Shown piece by piece: positions 8,109 to 16,534 of a DNA stretch of 64,000 nucleotides; the first letter of the stretch is position 1; each line of letters starts with the position of its first letter. The notes beneath the pieces were generated by a model. The model was given only the letters and a program-made list of their open reading frames with translations, did no database searches and had not been told where the DNA came from. A program made the translations under genes and the position numbers. Source of the stretch: Pelagerythrobacter sp041912895 (GTDB taxonomy: Bacteria > Pseudomonadota > Alphaproteobacteria > Sphingomonadales > Sphingomonadaceae); the NCBI RefSeq assembly GCF_041912895.1, contig NZ_JAYSGI010000004.1:124001-188000 (forward strand), read 5' to 3'.

Positions 8109-9785
8109 ATGGCATCCGCGACCGTCGACGAGGTGAACCGGATCGTGTCGAACGCCAGACCCGGATGGAGCGATAGTGCGCGGCGGTTGCTGCTGGAGGC
8201 GGCGGTTCGCCTCGATGCACTGCGCATCGCGCCGCGAGCGGCGTTGCTGGCCGGGTGGTGGCGGCTGCTCGGCAAGCGGCTGCGGGCCCGATCGGTCATT
8301 GCGCCGCTGCTCGGTCGCTCGGCGCTGGCCTATCGCCTCTGGCTCGCGCAGGGCGGGGACCGCGAGGTTCAGCCCGTGCCGGCACCGGCGCATCGGGATG
8401 TCGCGATCCTGGCGCTGGTTGTGGCAGGCGAGGGGCAGGATCGGACGCTCGCCAGCCTCGCCGCCGAAGGGATCGACAGCGCGCTGGTGCCCGCTGGGCA
8501 GGCGCCGGATGCAAGCGTCGCGGAGCGAGCGCTCGAGCGCGGCGGGTGGCTACTGCCGATGGCTGCCGGGGATCGCCTCGCCGCCGGGGCCGGGGCGTCC
8601 TATCGCGCCGCGGCCGCGCGGGCCGGACCGGACGATCGAGCGATCTATGCCGACGACGATATCCTCGATGCGCGCGGGCGACGCGCCGAGCCGCATTTCA
8701 AGCCCGATTGGAACGCCGAACTCTACCGCTGGCTCGATTACGCGAGCGGCGCCGCGATCCTGCGCGCGGACCGGCGCGAAGTGGCGAACCTGCCCGCCGA
8801 CGACTGGGCCGCCGCGCTCACCCGCCGCGTGATCGCGCGAGCGCCGGCTGCTCCGATTCACTTGCGCCGCGTGCTGCATCACCGGCGCGCCCGGCCCGCT
8901 CCGGCCGAGCCCCCGCCGGCGCAGGTGGGGACGGCAGAGCTTCCGCCGGTCACGGTGATCGTGCCCACGCGCAACCGCTGCGATCTGCTCCGGACGTGCC
9001 TCGAAGGGGTCGCCCGCACCGCCTATCCGGGGCGGGTGGAAACGATCGTGATCGACAACGACAGTGACGATCCCGCGACCCTCGAATACCTCGCCGCGCT
9101 GGACCCGGTCTGCGTCCGCGTCCTGCGCCAGCCCGGGCGGTTCAACTTCGCCGCGATGAACAATCGCGCGGTGGATGCGGCATCGGGCGAGCTGCTGTGC
9201 TTCCTCAACAACGATATCGAGATCGCCGAGCCGGACTGGCTGGCGGCGATGGCCGTGCAGGCCATGCGGCCCGACGTCGGCGCGGTCGGGGCGCGCCTGC
9301 TCTATCCCGATGGACGCATCCAGCATGCCGGGGTGGTGCTCGGGATCGGCGGCGGCGCGGCGCACGCCCACCGGCTGTTGCTGCCGGGGGAACCGGGCTA
9401 TTTCCGCCGCCACGCCTTGCCGCAATTCGTCTCGGCGGTGACCGCGGCGTGCCTCGTGGTGCGGCGCGACCGGTTTCTCGCCGTGGACGGATTCGACGCG
9501 GAGAACTTCGCGGTCGCGTTCAACGACGTGGACTTGTGCCTGAAGCTCAACCGCCGTGGCTGGCAGTCGCTGTACGAGCCGCGCGCGACGCTCGTGCACC
9601 ACGAATCGGTATCGCGCGGCCTCGACCGCGATCGCGCCGGGGCCACGCGCCTCGCGGGCGAACTGGCTGCGCTGAAGCGGCGCTGGGGGACGGGCGGAAC
9701 CGCAGTCGACCCGTTCCACCACCCCTCGCTGAGCCCCTTCAGCGAGCGCTTCGTGGTGCGGATCCAAGGCTGTCAGCTACGATAG
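8109..9785 (+). CDS. Two-module family 2 glycosyltransferase
   Basis: A 558-residue protein. The C-terminal half (about 280-540) is a clear GT-A/GT2 domain: VTVIVPTRNRCDLLRTCL, then LLCFLNNDIEIAEPDWL carrying the DxD-like NND, and AFNDVDLCLKLNRRGW. The N-terminal half looks like a second, degenerate GT2 module, with IYADDDILDARGRRAEPHFKPDWN near 178-200. Such proteins build surface polysaccharide or O-antigen from nucleotide sugars on the cytoplasmic side. ATG 8109 is only 18 bases after the tRNA and has no clear ribosome-binding site, so the true start may be slightly downstream. Confidence 0.82.
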   Translation: MASATVDEVNRIVSNARPGWSDSARRLLLEAAVRLDALRIAPRAALLAGWWRLLGKRLRARSVIAPLLGRSALAYRLWLAQGGDREVQPVPAPAHRDVAILALVVAGEGQDRTLASLAAEGIDSALVPAGQAPDASVAERALERGGWLLPMAAGDRLAAGAGASYRAAAARAGPDDRAIYADDDILDARGRRAEPHFKPDWNAELYRWLDYASGAAILRADRREVANLPADDWAAALTRRVIARAPAAPIHLRRVLHHRRARPAPAEPPPAQVGTAELPPVTVIVPTRNRCDLLRTCLEGVARTAYPGRVETIVIDNDSDDPATLEYLAALDPVCVRVLRQPGRFNFAAMNNRAVDAASGELLCFLNNDIEIAEPDWLAAMAVQAMRPDVGAVGARLLYPDGRIQHAGVVLGIGGGAAHAHRLLLPGEPGYFRRHALPQFVSAVTAACLVVRRDRFLAVDGFDAENFAVAFNDVDLCLKLNRRGWQSLYEPRATLVHHESVSRGLDRDRAGATRLAGELAALKRRWGTGGTAVDPFHHPSLSPFSERFVVRIQGCQLR

Positions 9786-9814
9786 CTGTTGACCGCCGGC
9801 GACACTACCCGTAA

Positions 9815-9838
9815 TTGACGATAATGATAATCACTCGC
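9815..9838 (+). promoter_or_regulatory. Fur-box-like site with a -35-like hexamer upstream of fpr
   Basis: The 19 bases from 9820 match the classical Fur consensus GATAATGATAATCATTATC at 16 positions, including the first 14. A -35-like TTGACG (9815-9820) abuts it. The site lies upstream of the preferred TTG start of fpr (9875), where an iron-responsive repressor would cover the promoter. Alphaproteobacterial Fur and Irr sites can differ from this gammaproteobacterial consensus, so function is inferred. Confidence 0.5.
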
Positions 9839-9874
9839 AAAACGGCCGAGGTCGAATTGGCAAGGGACGAAACG

Positions 9875-10687
9875 TTGACCTATCAGCCCATCGAGCGCGA
9901 TGCGTTCAGCCCCAGCGCGGCGCTGGCGGTTGAGACGGTCAGGCGGGTGGAGCATCTGACCGATCGGCTGTTCTCGTTCTCGATCAGCCGCCCGCCGGGG
10001 TTCCGCTTTCGCTCGGGCGAATTCGTCATGGTCGGCCTGCCCAACGACGGACGCCCGCTGCTGCGCGCCTATTCGATCGCCAGCCCCGGCTACAGCGACG
10101 AGCTCGAATTCCTGTCGGTCAAGATCGAGGATGGCCCGCTCACTTCGCGGCTGCGCCATATCCGCGTGGGCGATCCGGTCTATCTCGGCAAGAAGCCGAC
10201 CGGCACGCTGGTGACCGATGCCCTGTTGCCGGGCCGCCGCCTGTTCCTGCTTTCGACCGGCACGGGGATCGCTCCGTTCATGAGCCTCGCGCGCGACCCC
10301 GATGTCTATTCCCGGTTCGCGGAGATCGTGCTGGTCCATTCGGTGCGCAACGTGGCCGATCTCGCCTATCGCGAGCTTCTCGAAACCCAGCTCGCGGGCG
10401 ATCCGCTGGTGCGCGACGAGGCGCTGCTCCAGTTCCACTATCTGCCGACCGTCACCCGCGAGGCGTTCCGCACGCAAGGCCGGATCGCGCGGCTGATCGA
10501 GGACGGACGGCTGTTCGAGCGTGTCGGAGGACCGGCCCGCTTCGTGCCCGACACCGATCGGGTGATGCTGTGCGGGAGCATGGCGATGATCAAGGATCAC
10601 GCCAGAGACCTGGAACAACGCGGGTTCGTCGAAGGCAGCAATTCGCAGCCCGGCCAGTTCGTGATCGAGCGCGCCTTCGTCGGATAG
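9875..10687 (+). CDS. fpr: Ferredoxin/flavodoxin-NADP(+) reductase
   Basis: About 270 residues, the usual size of bacterial Fpr. FAD-binding motif RAYSIASPG and the NADP-binding segment LLSTGTGIAPFMSL are present. The C-terminal VMLCGSMAMIKDHARDLEQRGFVEG and terminal FVIERAFVG are typical of the family. It moves electrons between NADPH and ferredoxin or flavodoxin, so it could serve P450s or redox defence. The frame is open back to 9815, but TTG 9875 is preferred because AAGGGA lies about 7 bases upstream and the protein then has family length. The earlier in-frame ATG at 9824 falls inside the Fur-like site. Confidence 0.86.
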   Translation: MTYQPIERDAFSPSAALAVETVRRVEHLTDRLFSFSISRPPGFRFRSGEFVMVGLPNDGRPLLRAYSIASPGYSDELEFLSVKIEDGPLTSRLRHIRVGDPVYLGKKPTGTLVTDALLPGRRLFLLSTGTGIAPFMSLARDPDVYSRFAEIVLVHSVRNVADLAYRELLETQLAGDPLVRDEALLQFHYLPTVTREAFRTQGRIARLIEDGRLFERVGGPARFVPDTDRVMLCGSMAMIKDHARDLEQRGFVEGSNSQPGQFVIERAFVG

Positions 10688-10696
10688 CCGCGCGGC

Positions 10697-12097
10697 CTAC
10701 GGCTGGCCGCGGGCCGCCTGTTCGCGGGACGGCCCGTCGGTGTCGCTCGAGGCGGCGGCGAGATGGAGCGCGATGTGCGCGCTCGAAAGGTCTGCCTGAT
10801 TGTCGAGCAGCGACTGCCGGCTGGAAATGAGCTGGCGCTGCGCATCGAGCACGTCGAACAGCGAGGCGAGCCCTTCCCGGTAGAGCGCGTTCGACTGGCC
10901 GAGCGCGGTCTCGCTCTGCTCGATCGCTTCGGCGAGCGCTTCGCCGCGCTCTCCGTAGGCGCCGATGGCGACCAGCGCGTTCTCCGCCTCGCCGAGCGCG
11001 AGGAGAAAGGCCTGGCGGTATTCGGCGAAGCGCGCATCGAGCTCGGCGTCCGCGGCCGCGACTTCGGCCCGCCGCCGGCCGCCGTCGAACAGCGGCAGGT
11101 CGAGCGCCGCGCCGAGCGTGGCGAGAAAGCCCGAGAACAGGCCGTCCGCCGTGCCGTCGCCGAGCAGGATGGAGCCCGGTATGGTGAGCGAAGGGCGCAA
11201 GTCGGCCTGCTCGATCCCCACTTGCGCCGCCGCCTGCGCGAGCCGGGCTTCCGCCGCGAGGATATCGGCGCGCCGCCGCAGCAAGTCGGCCGGGACACCG
11301 ATCTCGGGGCCGCGCCCATACGCGGGGATGGCGTCTATCCCGTCGCCCGCGGGCAGCGCCAGCGTCCCGGGCGGTTCGGCGACCAGCACCGCCAAAGCGT
11401 GTTCGGCCTCGGCGCGCGCGATCTCGATCAATCCTCTGAGCGCACGGGTCTGGGCGAGGTCGGCGGCTGCGCGGCGCACGTCGAGATTGGCGGCGAGACC
11501 GGCCTCGAAGCGCAAGGTCACGATCCGCAGCGTCTGTTCCTGCAGCGCGGTCGATTCCTCGAGCAGGACGAGCTGCGCGCCGGTGCGCCGGTATTCGACA
11601 TATTGGCTGGCGATGGCCGCTGCGACGATCCGGCGCTGGTCCGCCCGCAGATAGTCGGCCTCGGCATATTGCGCGGCCGCGGCGCGGATTTCCGCGGCCA
11701 GCCGGCCCGAGAGGTCGGGATCGAACAGGCCGAAAAGTCCGGCCTCGGCGGTTACGCCGTCGCTGTCGTCGCCGGCTTCCACCCCCACTTCGGCGGCGCC
11801 GTCGATCGTCGGCAGGCGGTCCGCGCGCTCGGCGCGGAGCACCGCTTCGGCGGCGCGCAGCCGCTCTTGCGCCGCGGCGATGTCGAGGTTCTGCGCCAGA
11901 CCCCGTTCGACGAGCGCATCGAGCGCGGGATCCTCGAACCCCTTCCACCATTCCTCGGCCAATCCGGCGGGCGGCAGATCGGCCGCATAGACCACCGGCG
12001 CCACGATACGCGCCTCGGGCGGGGTATCGGATATGCTCGCGCAGCCGGCGAGCCCCACCGCGCCGGCCAGCATGGCAACTACGCGGACCGATATCAT
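10697..12097 (-). CDS. RND efflux outer-membrane lipoprotein, NodT family
   Basis: A 466-residue outer-membrane factor with lipobox VGLAGC, followed by the two TolC-like repeats typical of NodT/OprM proteins. Examples are LDALVERGLAQNLDIAAAQERLRAAEA in the first half and VGIEQADLRPSLTIPG in the second. It would form the trimeric exit duct of the tripartite pump encoded just upstream. Its start overlaps the permease stop by four bases, indicating translational coupling. Its 3' end is nine bases from the convergent fpr stop. Confidence 0.9.
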   Translation of the reverse strand: MISVRVVAMLAGAVGLAGCASISDTPPEARIVAPVVYAADLPPAGLAEEWWKGFEDPALDALVERGLAQNLDIAAAQERLRAAEAVLRAERADRLPTIDGAAEVGVEAGDDSDGVTAEAGLFGLFDPDLSGRLAAEIRAAAAQYAEADYLRADQRRIVAAAIASQYVEYRRTGAQLVLLEESTALQEQTLRIVTLRFEAGLAANLDVRRAAADLAQTRALRGLIEIARAEAEHALAVLVAEPPGTLALPAGDGIDAIPAYGRGPEIGVPADLLRRRADILAAEARLAQAAAQVGIEQADLRPSLTIPGSILLGDGTADGLFSGFLATLGAALDLPLFDGGRRRAEVAAADAELDARFAEYRQAFLLALGEAENALVAIGAYGERGEALAEAIEQSETALGQSNALYREGLASLFDVLDAQRQLISSRQSLLDNQADLSSAHIALHLAAASSDTDGPSREQAARGQP

Positions 12098-15000
12098 GCG
12101 GGCGCCATCGTCATGTCTTCGTCGACCTCTTCGATCTCCTCGCGCAGGCGTTCGAGATCGACGCTGCGCGGCTGGCCGAAGCGCGCGATGCCGAGATAGA
12201 TTACGGGGGTCAGGAACAGCGTGAACACCCCGGCGATGCCGAGCCCGCCGAAGATCACCCAGCCGATCGCCTGCCGCGCTTCCGCGCCGGCGCCGCCGGC
12301 GAGGATCAGCGGCACCGCGCCGACCACGGTCGAGATCAGCGTCATCGCGATCGGGCGCAGGCGGATCGCCGCGGCTTCCTCCACCGCCTGGCGCACGTCG
12401 CGCCCCTGATGGCGCAACTGATCGGCGAATTCGACGATGAGGATGCCGTTCTTCGCCATCAGGCCGATCAACATCACCAGCCCGATCTGCGAATAGATGT
12501 TGAGCGAGATGCCCGAGAGAAACAGCGCCAGGATCGCCGCCGCCAGCGCGAACGGCACCGTGAGCAGGACGACCAGCGCGCTCGTCAGGCTTTCGAACTG
12601 CGCGACCAGCACCAGGAACACGATCACCAGCGCGAAGACGTATGTCAGCAGCACGTCGTTCGAGGTTTCCTCGAGGCTTTCCGCTTCCCCCTGCAGCAGC
12701 ATGTCGATGTCGTCCGCCACGGTGGCTTCGGCGAGCCGCCCGATCTCGTCCACCGCGTCGCGCAGCGGCACACCCGGGGCGATGTTTGCGGTCACCTCGA
12801 TCGCGCGGCGCTGCTCGGTGCGGTTGAGCTCAGCTGCGACCCCCTGCTCGACGATGCGGGTCACGCTGGACAGCGGCACGAGGCCGCCGCTCTCGGTGCG
12901 AACGTAGAGGTTGCGCAGGTCGGAAGGGTTGGTGACCGTGACCGCCTGCGAGGTGAGGAAGATCGGCACGGCCTGATCGTCGACGTTGAGATCGACGATG
13001 TCGTCGCCCCCCACCATCGCGCGCAAGGTCTGCGCGAGATCGTCGAGATCGACGCCGAGGTCGGACGCGCGCCGGCGGTCGATCTGGACCGAGAGCTGCG
13101 GCTGGGTCGGCTTGTACGACACGTCGGGATTGGACAGCATGCTGGACTGGGTGTCGATCGCCTCGGCCAGAGCCAGCGCGGAGCGATAGATGTTTTCGTA
13201 TTCGCCGCCGGTGAGCGCGACCTCGATTTCGTCGCCGCCGCCGCCGAAGCTCAACGTGCCGCGGCCTCTCGCGTCGGCGCGCGAACCGGGAATCTCCGCC
13301 AGCGGCCCGTTGAGCTCGTCGACGATCTCGGTCTGGCTGCGTTCGCGCTCGCTCCAGTCGGCGAGTTCGGCGGTCACACGCACGCGGTTGGGATCGTAGC
13401 GGCCGACGACCGAGAACGTGCTCTCGATCTCGCCGCTTTCGAGATAGGGCGCGAGCACGTGCTCGACCTCGTCGAGCTCGCGGTCCATGAACTCGAGGCC
13501 GACGCCGTCGGGCCCGGTCGCGTCGACCTCGATCACCCCGCGGTCCTCGTCGGGCACGAGCTCGTTGTCGAGCTGGCCGTAGAGCAGGCCGGTCAGGCCC
13601 GCGATCACGACCGCGCCGAGGACGACGAACTTCGCCCGATCGAGGCACCAGGCGAGCATTGCGGCGTAGCGGTCGCGCACGCGCCCGCCCCACGTGGCGA
13701 GGCGGCCCGGTTCGGTGTCGCCGCTGGTAAGATCGAGCCGTGCAGCGAATGCGGGGACGAGAGACAGGGCGACGAACGAGGAGATCAGCACCGCAACCGA
13801 AAGCACGAAGCCGAATTCGCGGAACAGCCGCCCGACTTCCGACGGCAGGAAGCTGATCGGCACGAAGACCGAGACGAGCACGGCGGTCGTGGCGATCACG
13901 GCGAAGAAGACCTGGCGCGTGCCGACCACAGCGGCGGCGCGGCGGCCAAGCCCCTTGTTCTGCAGCCGCTGGGTGTTCTCGAGCACGACGATCGCATCGT
14001 CGACGATGAGGCCGGTGGCGAGAACCAGCGCGAGCAGGGTCAGCAGGTTGATCGAGAAGCCCATCGCCCAGATGGCGGCCACAACGCCGACCAGCGCCAC
14101 CGGAATCGTCAGGCTCGGCACCAGCGTGGCGCGCCACGAGCCGAAGAACGCCAGCATCGTGGCGATCACGATCACGATACTGAAACCGAGGGTGATCAGA
14201 ACCTCGCGCACGGAAATCTGGATGAAATCGGCATCGTCGGACACGACCGAGATGTTCACGCCTTCGAACCGCTCGTTCACGCGCTCGACCGACTGGCGGA
14301 TGGAATCGGAAATCTGGATCGTGTTCGAGTTGGCCTGCCGCACGACCCCCAGGCCGACGATCGGGCGCCCGTCGAGGCGAACGAAGTTGGTGGCGTTCGC
14401 CGGCGCGAGCCCGACTTCGGCGACGTCGCCGACGCGGACGTTGCCGGAAATGATCACGTCGCGCATCAATTGCGGGTCGGTCGCGCTCGCTTCGGCCCGC
14501 ACGACCAGTTCCTGCGCGTTCGAGCGGAACGAGCCGACGGGCACGTCGTACGGCGCCTGTTCGAGCGCGGCGGCGACATCGCTCAGCGTCAGCCCGTAGC
14601 GATTGAGCCGTGCCGGATCGACCGACACGCGCATCTGCAGCGCGCGCGTGCCAAACTGTTCGATGCTGGCGACGCCCTCGGCGGTGAGCAGCTCGGGCAC
14701 GACGTCGTTTTCGACCACGCGGGTCAGTTCCGCTTCTCCGTAACGGTCGCTCGACACCGCCAGGATCATGATCGGCTGAGCGTCGGCGTCGGCCTTGACG
14801 ATGTTCACCTGCTCGACCCGCTCGGGCAGGTCACGGGTCACCCGGCTGACCGCCTCGCGCACGTCGGAAGCTGCGGTGTCGAGGTCGACGCCGGGATTGA
14901 ACTCGGCGCGGACGCGTGAATTGTTCTCCTCGCTCGAGGAATTGATCTGCCGCACCCCGGTGACGCGCGCGACCGCATCCTCCAGCACGCTGGTCACCTC

Positions 15001-15195
15001 GGCATCCATCGTTTCGGGCGCGCCGCCCGGCAGTGTCGCGGAAACCGAAACGATCGGGCGATCGACGTTGGGCAATTCGCGCACTTCGATGCCGAGCAGC
15101 GCGGCGAGCCCGGCGATCACGAACAGGAGATTGAGCACCCCTATGAGCAGCGGCCGCTTGACCGCGAGCATCGGGAGATCGGACCTATCCGCCAT
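12094..15195 (-). CDS. RND (HAE1/AcrB-like) efflux permease
   Basis: About 1033 residues, the full family size, with 12 membrane segments in two repeats. The N-terminus (KRPLLIGVLNLLFVIAGLAAL) is followed by the porter segment ELPNVDRPIVSVSATLPGGAPE. The proton-relay region LVLATGLIVDDAIVVLEN in TM4 carries the paired aspartates. The second half contains IYSQIGLVMLIGLMAKNGILIVEFA. It exports amphipathic compounds by proton exchange. Start ATG 15195 (MADRSD) is favoured over GTG 15204; either overlaps the fusion-protein gene. The substrate cannot be told from sequence. Confidence 0.93.
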   Translation of the reverse strand: MADRSDLPMLAVKRPLLIGVLNLLFVIAGLAALLGIEVRELPNVDRPIVSVSATLPGGAPETMDAEVTSVLEDAVARVTGVRQINSSSEENNSRVRAEFNPGVDLDTAASDVREAVSRVTRDLPERVEQVNIVKADADAQPIMILAVSSDRYGEAELTRVVENDVVPELLTAEGVASIEQFGTRALQMRVSVDPARLNRYGLTLSDVAAALEQAPYDVPVGSFRSNAQELVVRAEASATDPQLMRDVIISGNVRVGDVAEVGLAPANATNFVRLDGRPIVGLGVVRQANSNTIQISDSIRQSVERVNERFEGVNISVVSDDADFIQISVREVLITLGFSIVIVIATMLAFFGSWRATLVPSLTIPVALVGVVAAIWAMGFSINLLTLLALVLATGLIVDDAIVVLENTQRLQNKGLGRRAAAVVGTRQVFFAVIATTAVLVSVFVPISFLPSEVGRLFREFGFVLSVAVLISSFVALSLVPAFAARLDLTSGDTEPGRLATWGGRVRDRYAAMLAWCLDRAKFVVLGAVVIAGLTGLLYGQLDNELVPDEDRGVIEVDATGPDGVGLEFMDRELDEVEHVLAPYLESGEIESTFSVVGRYDPNRVRVTAELADWSERERSQTEIVDELNGPLAEIPGSRADARGRGTLSFGGGGDEIEVALTGGEYENIYRSALALAEAIDTQSSMLSNPDVSYKPTQPQLSVQIDRRRASDLGVDLDDLAQTLRAMVGGDDIVDLNVDDQAVPIFLTSQAVTVTNPSDLRNLYVRTESGGLVPLSSVTRIVEQGVAAELNRTEQRRAIEVTANIAPGVPLRDAVDEIGRLAEATVADDIDMLLQGEAESLEETSNDVLLTYVFALVIVFLVLVAQFESLTSALVVLLTVPFALAAAILALFLSGISLNIYSQIGLVMLIGLMAKNGILIVEFADQLRHQGRDVRQAVEEAAAIRLRPIAMTLISTVVGAVPLILAGGAGAEARQAIGWVIFGGLGIAGVFTLFLTPVIYLGIARFGQPRSVDLERLREEIEEVDEDMTMAPA

Positions 15196-16267
15196 TGCCG
15201 GCACCGGTCGGGCGCAGTTCGGCTTCGCGCGCGGGCGGCGCGGCGGGCCGGACGAGCCGAATCTCCTGCCCGTCGCGCACCTTCTGCACGCCTTCGACGA
15301 TGATCCGGTCGCGCGCCGCGATCCGCCCGTCGACGAACGCGAGGCCCTCGCGCCGTGCGGTGATCGTCACTGGCACCCGCCGCGCCTTGCCGTCGCGCAC
15401 CACGAACAGGTGCGAACCTTCGCCGCCCCAGACGATGGCTTCCTCCGGCACCGCCGGACGGGTCTCGCCGTTGCTGGCGAAGGCGACGCGAAAGCTCATG
15501 CCCGGGCGCAGGCTGTCGTCGGAATTGGCGATTGCGGCGCGCACGATGAAATCGCGACTTTCGCGTGCGATCCTGCTGTCGGTGGTGACGATACGCGCTT
15601 CGATCTGCCGGCCGGGATCGGCAAACGGCGTCACCTGGACGACCTGGCCTTCGCTGAGCGGATTGAACGCCGCCTCGGGCGCGGAGAAGTCGACATAGAG
15701 CGTGCCGCGCTGGTCGAGCTGGGTGATCGGCGTGGTATCGTTCACCCGGTCGCCGGGATCGATCTCGGTCAGGCCGACGTGCCCGGAAAAGGGGGCGCGC
15801 ACCGTGCGGTCGGCGAGCGCGGTCTGCGCCTGTTCCAGCGCCACCCGGGCCGAGGCGAGCGCGGTCTCGCCCGCTTCGATCTGGCTTGCCGAGATCGCCC
15901 CGGTATCCTCGATCCGGCGATAGCGGCCGAGCAACTGGTCGGCTTCGCGCACCTGGACCCGGGCCGCTTCCACCGCCAGCCGCTCCTGCCGCGCGTCGAG
16001 TTCGACCAGCGGCTGGCCGCGCTGCACGTAGTCGCCGGCGGAGAACAGCACCCGGGTCACGCGGCCCGCGGTTTCGGGGAAGATTTCCGCCGATGTCTGC
16101 GCGCGCGCGGTGCCGATCGCCTCGATCGAAAGCTGCTCGGGCAGCATCGCCACCGGCTGGGCGACGACGGGCACGGACGCGCGCTCGGTGTCCGGCTCGG
16201 ATGCGGAGCACGCAGCCACTGACAGCAGTCCCGCAAGGGTCGCAATCCGGAGCAGATTTTCGGCCAT
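15185..16267 (-). CDS. RND efflux membrane fusion protein (periplasmic adaptor)
   Basis: A 360-residue adaptor with lipobox LLSVAAC, then a lipoyl-like half (GRVTRVLFSAGDYVQRGQPLVELD), an alpha-hairpin (about 95-165), the returning half APFSGHVGLTEIDPGDRV, and a beta-barrel segment. It links the inner-membrane permease to the outer-membrane factor. First gene of a three-gene operon (adaptor, permease, outer-membrane factor) with overlapping ends. ATG 16267 is taken because the lipoprotein signal begins there. Confidence 0.9.
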   Translation of the reverse strand: MAENLLRIATLAGLLSVAACSASEPDTERASVPVVAQPVAMLPEQLSIEAIGTARAQTSAEIFPETAGRVTRVLFSAGDYVQRGQPLVELDARQERLAVEAARVQVREADQLLGRYRRIEDTGAISASQIEAGETALASARVALEQAQTALADRTVRAPFSGHVGLTEIDPGDRVNDTTPITQLDQRGTLYVDFSAPEAAFNPLSEGQVVQVTPFADPGRQIEARIVTTDSRIARESRDFIVRAAIANSDDSLRPGMSFRVAFASNGETRPAVPEEAIVWGGEGSHLFVVRDGKARRVPVTITARREGLAFVDGRIAARDRIIVEGVQKVRDGQEIRLVRPAAPPAREAELRPTGAGNGG

Positions 16268-16435
16268 TTCGCTCGCATAGCGAGCGCCGTGCACCTGTAA
16301 CAGATGCTGCGAGAAATCTTTTTCGATTCACGATGATTCGCGCGGGCTTCCGGCGTTCGCGGCGCGCGGCGGCCAAGCGAACGAAAGCGGCCGGCCGGCT
16401 GCGCCGAGCAGCCTGATCGCTGATTTCAAAAAGTT

Positions 16436-16457
16436 ATTCACGCTCGCGATAGTGAAT
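16436..16457. promoter_or_regulatory. Inverted repeat upstream of the TonB receptor promoter
   Basis: ATTCAC (16436-16441) and GTGAAT (16452-16457) are exact reverse complements separated by 10 bases. They end one base before a -35-like hexamer, so the site could bind an activator or repressor. The GTGAAT half-site also occurs in the palindrome before the SDR gene at 22.9 kb, though with a different spacer. Confidence 0.45.
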
Positions 16458-16458
16458 G

Positions 16459-16486
16459 TTGACAGCGATCCGCTTTTGCGTATTTT
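16459..16486 (+). promoter_or_regulatory. Candidate promoter of the TonB receptor gene
   Basis: TTGACA at 16459-16464 is a perfect -35 hexamer. After 16 bases it is followed by TATTTT (16481-16486), a fair -10 element. It lies about 50 bases before the receptor start in the divergent 267-base gap (16268-16534) next to the efflux operon. The AT-rich base content contrasts with the surroundings. Confidence 0.5.
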
Positions 16487-16534
16487 TACGGCCAAGGCGC
16501 CAGGCATAACGGCGCGATCGATGGGAGAGTGACG

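Noticed and set aside
10692..10710. GCGGCC/GGCCGC hairpin between fpr and the NodT gene
   Set aside because: Six pairs in GC-rich DNA, lying partly inside coding sequence and with no T-tract. Too weak to call a terminator.
12409..14919. 836-codon plus-strand open frame inside the efflux permease
   Set aside because: Its translation is charged, low in pattern and lacks any domain, while the opposite strand encodes a textbook RND permease. It is a GC-bias shadow.
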